Shown piece after piece: positions 61,901 to 64,000 of a stretch of DNA of 64,000 bases. The DNA lies in assembly GCA_944381075.1 (NCBI GenBank), contig CALWJT010000011.1:1-64000 (forward strand). Reading direction: 5' to 3'. Position 1 is the first letter of the stretch. Each line of letters opens with the position of its first letter. Origin of the DNA: an uncultured Clostridia bacterium. GTDB taxonomy: Bacteria; Bacillota; Clostridia; Oscillospirales; CAG-272. The notes beneath the pieces are model-generated. The model was not told the DNA's origin. It saw only the letters and a program-made list of their open reading frames with translations, and did no database searches. The position numbers and the translations under genes were made by a program.

Positions 61901-62128
61901 CGCGCACAGGCCTCCATACCGGCGGAACACATAGTTGCAAAGGCGCTGGAACGTTACAACATCGATATTCCCCGCGCCGGAAAGCTCTGCCGCCCGGCTC
62001 TCGGCCGCCACCGCTTCTCTGTCCGGCACAAGCAAAAATACAGGCCCGCTTTCCGCGGCTTCCGCCATTCTGGCATAGACCCATTCGCTTTTTCCCGAAC
62101 CGCTTCTGCCGCAGACAAAGCCGATCAC
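58901..62128 (-). CDS. addB: ATP-dependent helicase/nuclease subunit B
   Basis: 1075 residues. Walker A GRSGSGKSEWV at the start, C-terminal RecB-type nuclease domain (VVDYKTGDKTFDIR) and Fe-S cysteines: one in KCRFSYFCEY region and CEYCKMRPVC at the very end. AddB joins AddA to process double-strand breaks and recognise Chi-like sites; without AddA it has no known role. AddA is not in the window, although the two are adjacent in most Firmicutes. GTG 62128 is chosen because GGAGG lies eight bases ahead; the first GTG overlaps that site. Confidence 0.93.
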   Translation of the reverse strand: MIGFVCGRSGSGKSEWVYARMAEAAESGPVFLLVPDREAVAAESRAAELSGAGNIDVVTFQRLCNYVFRRYGGLCADYIGSGAKKLVMHRVLAALSPALAEYGGAHGFGLAEKLTAARTELYQNKITPADLVRASDALEAHTPVRAKASDLGVIFAAFDAEVAAKWEDPDGILSKAADLLRENDFFSGSTVFVDSFTSFSEQQYDLISLMMAGAEHVYITLSYLPEDDDAAAGLIADTARRLRRAARRADKEKDVREISLRGTKRYRSEELAFLSEHIAETGAVRSVWRDAPRDIRLVRAANAFSEAEAAALDLLGKIRKGARFREIAVIVRDAAAAQGVVDAVFRKYEIPYFLSDRVEISEKPLVKLIFSAFAVCERGFCAEDVIAYIKTGLSGIDPDEVSLLENYIVKWNLRGKMFYGEDAWNMSPEGYGRSLSQADMDTLARLSEIRRRVISPLRAFSAALRTVKTVKERAALLFDFLSGLGVPEMLSSQAEAARTRGDLAAAAETVQLWNVFCGALDQLVVSCGEMEAAAPEFSQMLQAILFETDIGKIPTSVDEVTISSASQTVPGHPKYVYLLGANEGVFPQRVGEEGLFSEYEKGQLERQGIVFADRTERRVSEELYYFFRSASLASERLFVGFSHYSLSGAEARESVGVKRIRALFPALSVEEFELSGRLETIEGRAASFERALSYTGNLGRALREYYEADPVYAEKLKYARMPLSAADSRLSPACAQELFGGRLSTSYSRLEAYIKCRFSYFCEYELKLRDSLPVRFGAVDIGSFLHEILEKTVRWIAQGGGDIEAQVKAAAEEYISSVFHRDPGALPARFRHLFGYLCRSALRFAKRIREEFDVSRFHPCDFELVVGREGDAVLPMKLEGEDIHVELRGKIDRVDAYENGDGRIYLRVVDYKTGDKTFDIRNVKLGLDMQMLLYLFSLWENGERRYGKPVVPAGVLYSGVKPVQADLKIGESAEHEDQEIQASGLFLQNEDILRAMDPGLKGDFIPVKTSDLEKEKPNLIGLEAFSELKQEVTRTVLRYASELRQGAACARPLAVGGKSPCEYCKMRPVCRTGTN

Positions 62129-62143
62129 GGATGACACCTCCTT

Positions 62144-62854
62144 TCAAGTGATTTTAATGATACGCTTCGTACCCGCAAGGCCGAACCGCTTCGCCAGAGA
62201 AAAATAATAGCTCGTGTGGATCAAATACATGTTTCCGCCCGCCGCTCTGGCTCCGGAAAAGCCGCAGTAGGAGAGCGAGCGCGACACGATGAGCACGACG
62301 CCCTCCTCCGCAAAATCGCGCGCCATAGCGGAAAAATAGCCGCTGCCGCGGTTTCCCTTCGGCGCGAACAGGACATAAAGGCGCTCTCCGGCAAGGATTC
62401 GCTCGAACGCCCGATTCCATTTTTTGTGCGCAAATATGCCGACCACCGTCACAATGACAGACAGGACAAAAGCCGCAGGCAGAAGCACGGTCAAAACCCC
62501 TAACGTCAAGACCACCTGAGCGCTGATCCCAAGCACGGCAGCGATCCCCGTGATGATCTTCCACAGCTTCGACGCAAAGAAAAAGTTCCGCACCGCAAAC
62601 GACGTTCTATCATAAAATCGAAAGACGCGGCTGGATTTCAGCGACAGCATCAGATAGCCGAAATAGGTCCGCGATCTTGAGACCGACAGATTCCTCACCG
62701 TTTCCCGCATGACACGCGCTTCCCTATCGTCTTCGGCGGACGCTTTGTCCCCCAGCTGGACCGCGCGATGACGCAGATAGTCGTTTTCACGCCGCAGGCG
62801 GCGGTTTTCCGACTTCAGCCGCCGAAGCTGCCTTCGGATTTCCTTTTCCGTCAA
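62144..62854 (-). CDS. Coiled-coil membrane protein of unknown function
   Basis: 236 residues: a strongly basic/acidic coiled coil (about 1-33, RRQLRRLKSENRRLRRE), a linker, two membrane helices at about 97-140, then a 90-residue domain of unknown fold with YVLFAPKGNRGSGYF. TTG start at 62854 with AGAGGTGAG six bases ahead. 15 bases upstream of addB. No family is recognised; a restriction-like or stress domain cannot be ruled out. Confidence 0.7.
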   Translation of the reverse strand: MTEKEIRRQLRRLKSENRRLRRENDYLRHRAVQLGDKASAEDDREARVMRETVRNLSVSRSRTYFGYLMLSLKSSRVFRFYDRTSFAVRNFFFASKLWKIITGIAAVLGISAQVVLTLGVLTVLLPAAFVLSVIVTVVGIFAHKKWNRAFERILAGERLYVLFAPKGNRGSGYFSAMARDFAEEGVVLIVSRSLSYCGFSGARAAGGNMYLIHTSYYFSLAKRFGLAGTKRIIKIT

Positions 62855-62874
62855 AAATTCTCACCTCTTTCGAT

Positions 62875-63720
62875 TTAATTTGAATCACAGAGGATAAAAT
62901 TATACGGAAACGATTCTCCGAGGATCTTCAAATTCCGTAAAAGCGGCTCTCTGCCGCGCCAGGAAAAGGCACGCCGGCGAAATTCTTCTTCCTCCATCTG
63001 GGAAAGGCGCGCCGCCGTCAGCACAGGGATCCGTTCTTCATGAAAAAACGCAATCGGCGTCTGTACGCCGGACTCCACCGCCTTTCTCGTCATCGGACAG
63101 GCAAGCTGACAGATATCGCAGCCCCACGCATAGCCGTATTTTTTCAAATATTCCGTCTCCTGCGCCGTCAAAGCTCCCTTTTTCTGAGTCACAGCGGAAA
63201 GGCATTCCATCCCGTCCCGCGTCATCGGACAGGCGCGACGGCATGCGCCGCAGTGGGAGCAGAAAGAAGGCTCCGGCGTCCCGCCGGAGAAGCCGAGCGC
63301 CTCCGGCGGCGCCGTCGAAAGAAGCTCCGCCACAAAGACAAACGAGCCGTATTTCTCGTTTATCAGCATGAAATTGTCCCCGACGACGCCAAGTCCTGCC
63401 ATAGACGCGGCGGTGTTTTCCTGAATCGGGGACTTGTCCGCAAAGCCGAGGAACCGTTCTCCATAGCGCTCCTCCAGCGCAGGGATAACGCGGGCAAACA
63501 GTCCTTCGCAGTAAAGATGATAATCGCAGGAACGGGCATAGTACGACACGTTCCCCGCCCCGTCGTTCACAAAGTATGGAACGAGGAACAGAACCGCGCT
63601 CCGGATCCGCTCCGCCGGAACGCCGCGGCGCTCGATGATATCGGGCCTGCGGCAGAGACAGGCGGAAAACGGGATCACGCCGAAATATTCGATTTTCTCT
63701 TTTTCCCATATTGTTTTCAT
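62875..63720 (-). CDS. QueG-like (epoxyqueuosine reductase family) 4Fe-4S protein
   Basis: 281 residues, shorter than E. coli QueG (about 380). Two cluster motifs CSHCGACRRACP and CDICQLACP are intact. QueG performs the last step of queuosine synthesis with cobalamin; the N-terminal cobalamin-binding region is shortened but has the ASMAGLGVVGDNFML segment. It may be the short Firmicute QueG or a related reductase. No queA/tgt lies near. Weak ribosome binding site. Confidence 0.82.
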   Translation of the reverse strand: MKTIWEKEKIEYFGVIPFSACLCRRPDIIERRGVPAERIRSAVLFLVPYFVNDGAGNVSYYARSCDYHLYCEGLFARVIPALEERYGERFLGFADKSPIQENTAASMAGLGVVGDNFMLINEKYGSFVFVAELLSTAPPEALGFSGGTPEPSFCSHCGACRRACPMTRDGMECLSAVTQKKGALTAQETEYLKKYGYAWGCDICQLACPMTRKAVESGVQTPIAFFHEERIPVLTAARLSQMEEEEFRRRAFSWRGREPLLRNLKILGESFPYNFILCDSN

Positions 63721-63764
63721 CGCTTATCTATCCCATCGCTTACGCTTTTTCAAAAAATTTTTCC

Positions 63765-63793
63765 TTGATTACACAAAACAGGTATGTTATAAT
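63765..63793 (+). promoter_or_regulatory. Promoter of a gene beyond the window edge
   Basis: TTGATT (63765-63770), 17 bases, TATAAT (63788-63793). Confidence 0.82.
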
Positions 63794-64000
63794 ATTAGGG
63801 TAGAAGAACGGTAAGAGCGGATATTCCGCGGCGGATGCCGTCCGCCTCCGCTTGCCGCGTTCTTTCTTTCATTATAGCAGAAAATTCCGATAAATCAACA
63901 GAGAGAGAGCACTTGTCCCGATTTTTTGCGGAGAGCGTCCCCTGCGTGCGCCGCGCGTTCACGAGAAATATCCCGCCATTATGCGGCATAAAGGAGATTA
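63794..64000 (+). other. Structured leader of an off-window gene
   Basis: Arms AGAACG (63805-63810) and CGTTCT (63858-63863) close a 60-nt folded part with AGCGGA/TCCGCT and inner hairpins, followed by TTTCTTTC. A ribosome binding site AAAGGAG stands at the very end (63990-63996), so the start codon lies just outside. Attenuation or a small regulator site is possible; not a riboswitch I know. Confidence 0.55.

Overview
The window looks like a chromosomal segment of a GC-rich, anaerobic, low-complexity-envelope Firmicute of the class Clostridia. The grounds are strong AAGGAGG-type ribosome binding sites, TTGACA/TATAAT promoters with 17-base spacers, and a Clostridia-type gene set: Re-type citrate synthase, a PPi-type phosphofructokinase, AddB, MecA, YqeG, YerC/TrpR-like, long-form HPF and the TIGR03960/TIGR03936 radical SAM pair. 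No respiratory chain gene, rRNA, tRNA, CRISPR array, insertion sequence or phage gene is visible. The species cannot be named from the sequence.

Layout. 1-7.6 kb (minus): an ECF S component (cut by the window edge) after aspartate kinase, then a glycan-use block (signal-peptide membrane protein, Gfo/Idh/MocA oxidoreductase, very long GH106-like glycoside hydrolase with a hairpin leader that covers its Shine-Dalgarno). 7.8-13.1 kb (plus): one operon carrying the oxidative half of the TCA cycle (Re-citrate synthase, GntR regulator, aconitase, isocitrate dehydrogenase), which would supply 2-oxoglutarate. 13.1-15.7 kb: an accessory island with an AT-rich PD-(D/E)XK nuclease-like gene, divergent from two tandem promoter-driven copies, plus a third diverged copy, of a structured three-hairpin RNA element with compensatory base changes. 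This is the most likely undescribed system in the window. 15.7-26.3 kb: SLOG/YpsA-like protein, methyltransferase/polysaccharide deacetylase pair, DMT transporter-YqeG-YhaN-like ATPase, HPF, ECF S component-RlmD, GNAT, then 0.9 kb without a convincing gene.

26.3-36 kb: SDR coupled to a PflA-like radical SAM protein; a TetR-AKR-AKR operon with a 31-bp operator on its promoter; and a minus-strand housekeeping operon nusB, TsaD paralogue, xseA, xseB, polyprenyl synthase and a UDP-sugar pyrophosphorylase, with acpP just upstream under its own promoter, which carries a 34-bp palindrome. 36-43.5 kb: three small coupled unknown genes (one probably starting at ATT), trpS-WecA/TagO-like transferase-unknown membrane protein, MecA, family 4 uracil-DNA glycosylase and an AEC transporter. 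43.5-44.2 kb is hairpin-rich and gene-free.

44.2-52.1 kb (plus): PPi-phosphofructokinase, 2-hydroxyacid dehydrogenase, OYE-family reductase, methyltransferase, Hsp33, then an ECF sigma factor module with a membrane-anchored probable anti-sigma protein, a small secreted (possibly decayed) gene and a lipoprotein. 52.1-63.7 kb (minus): ribokinase-like kinase, FAD oxidoreductase, SDR, YerC-like regulator, the TIGR03936/TIGR03960 pair, AddB (no AddA in the window), a coiled-coil membrane protein and a QueG-like ferredoxin-type protein. The last 280 bases hold a consensus promoter and a structured leader for a gene beyond the edge.
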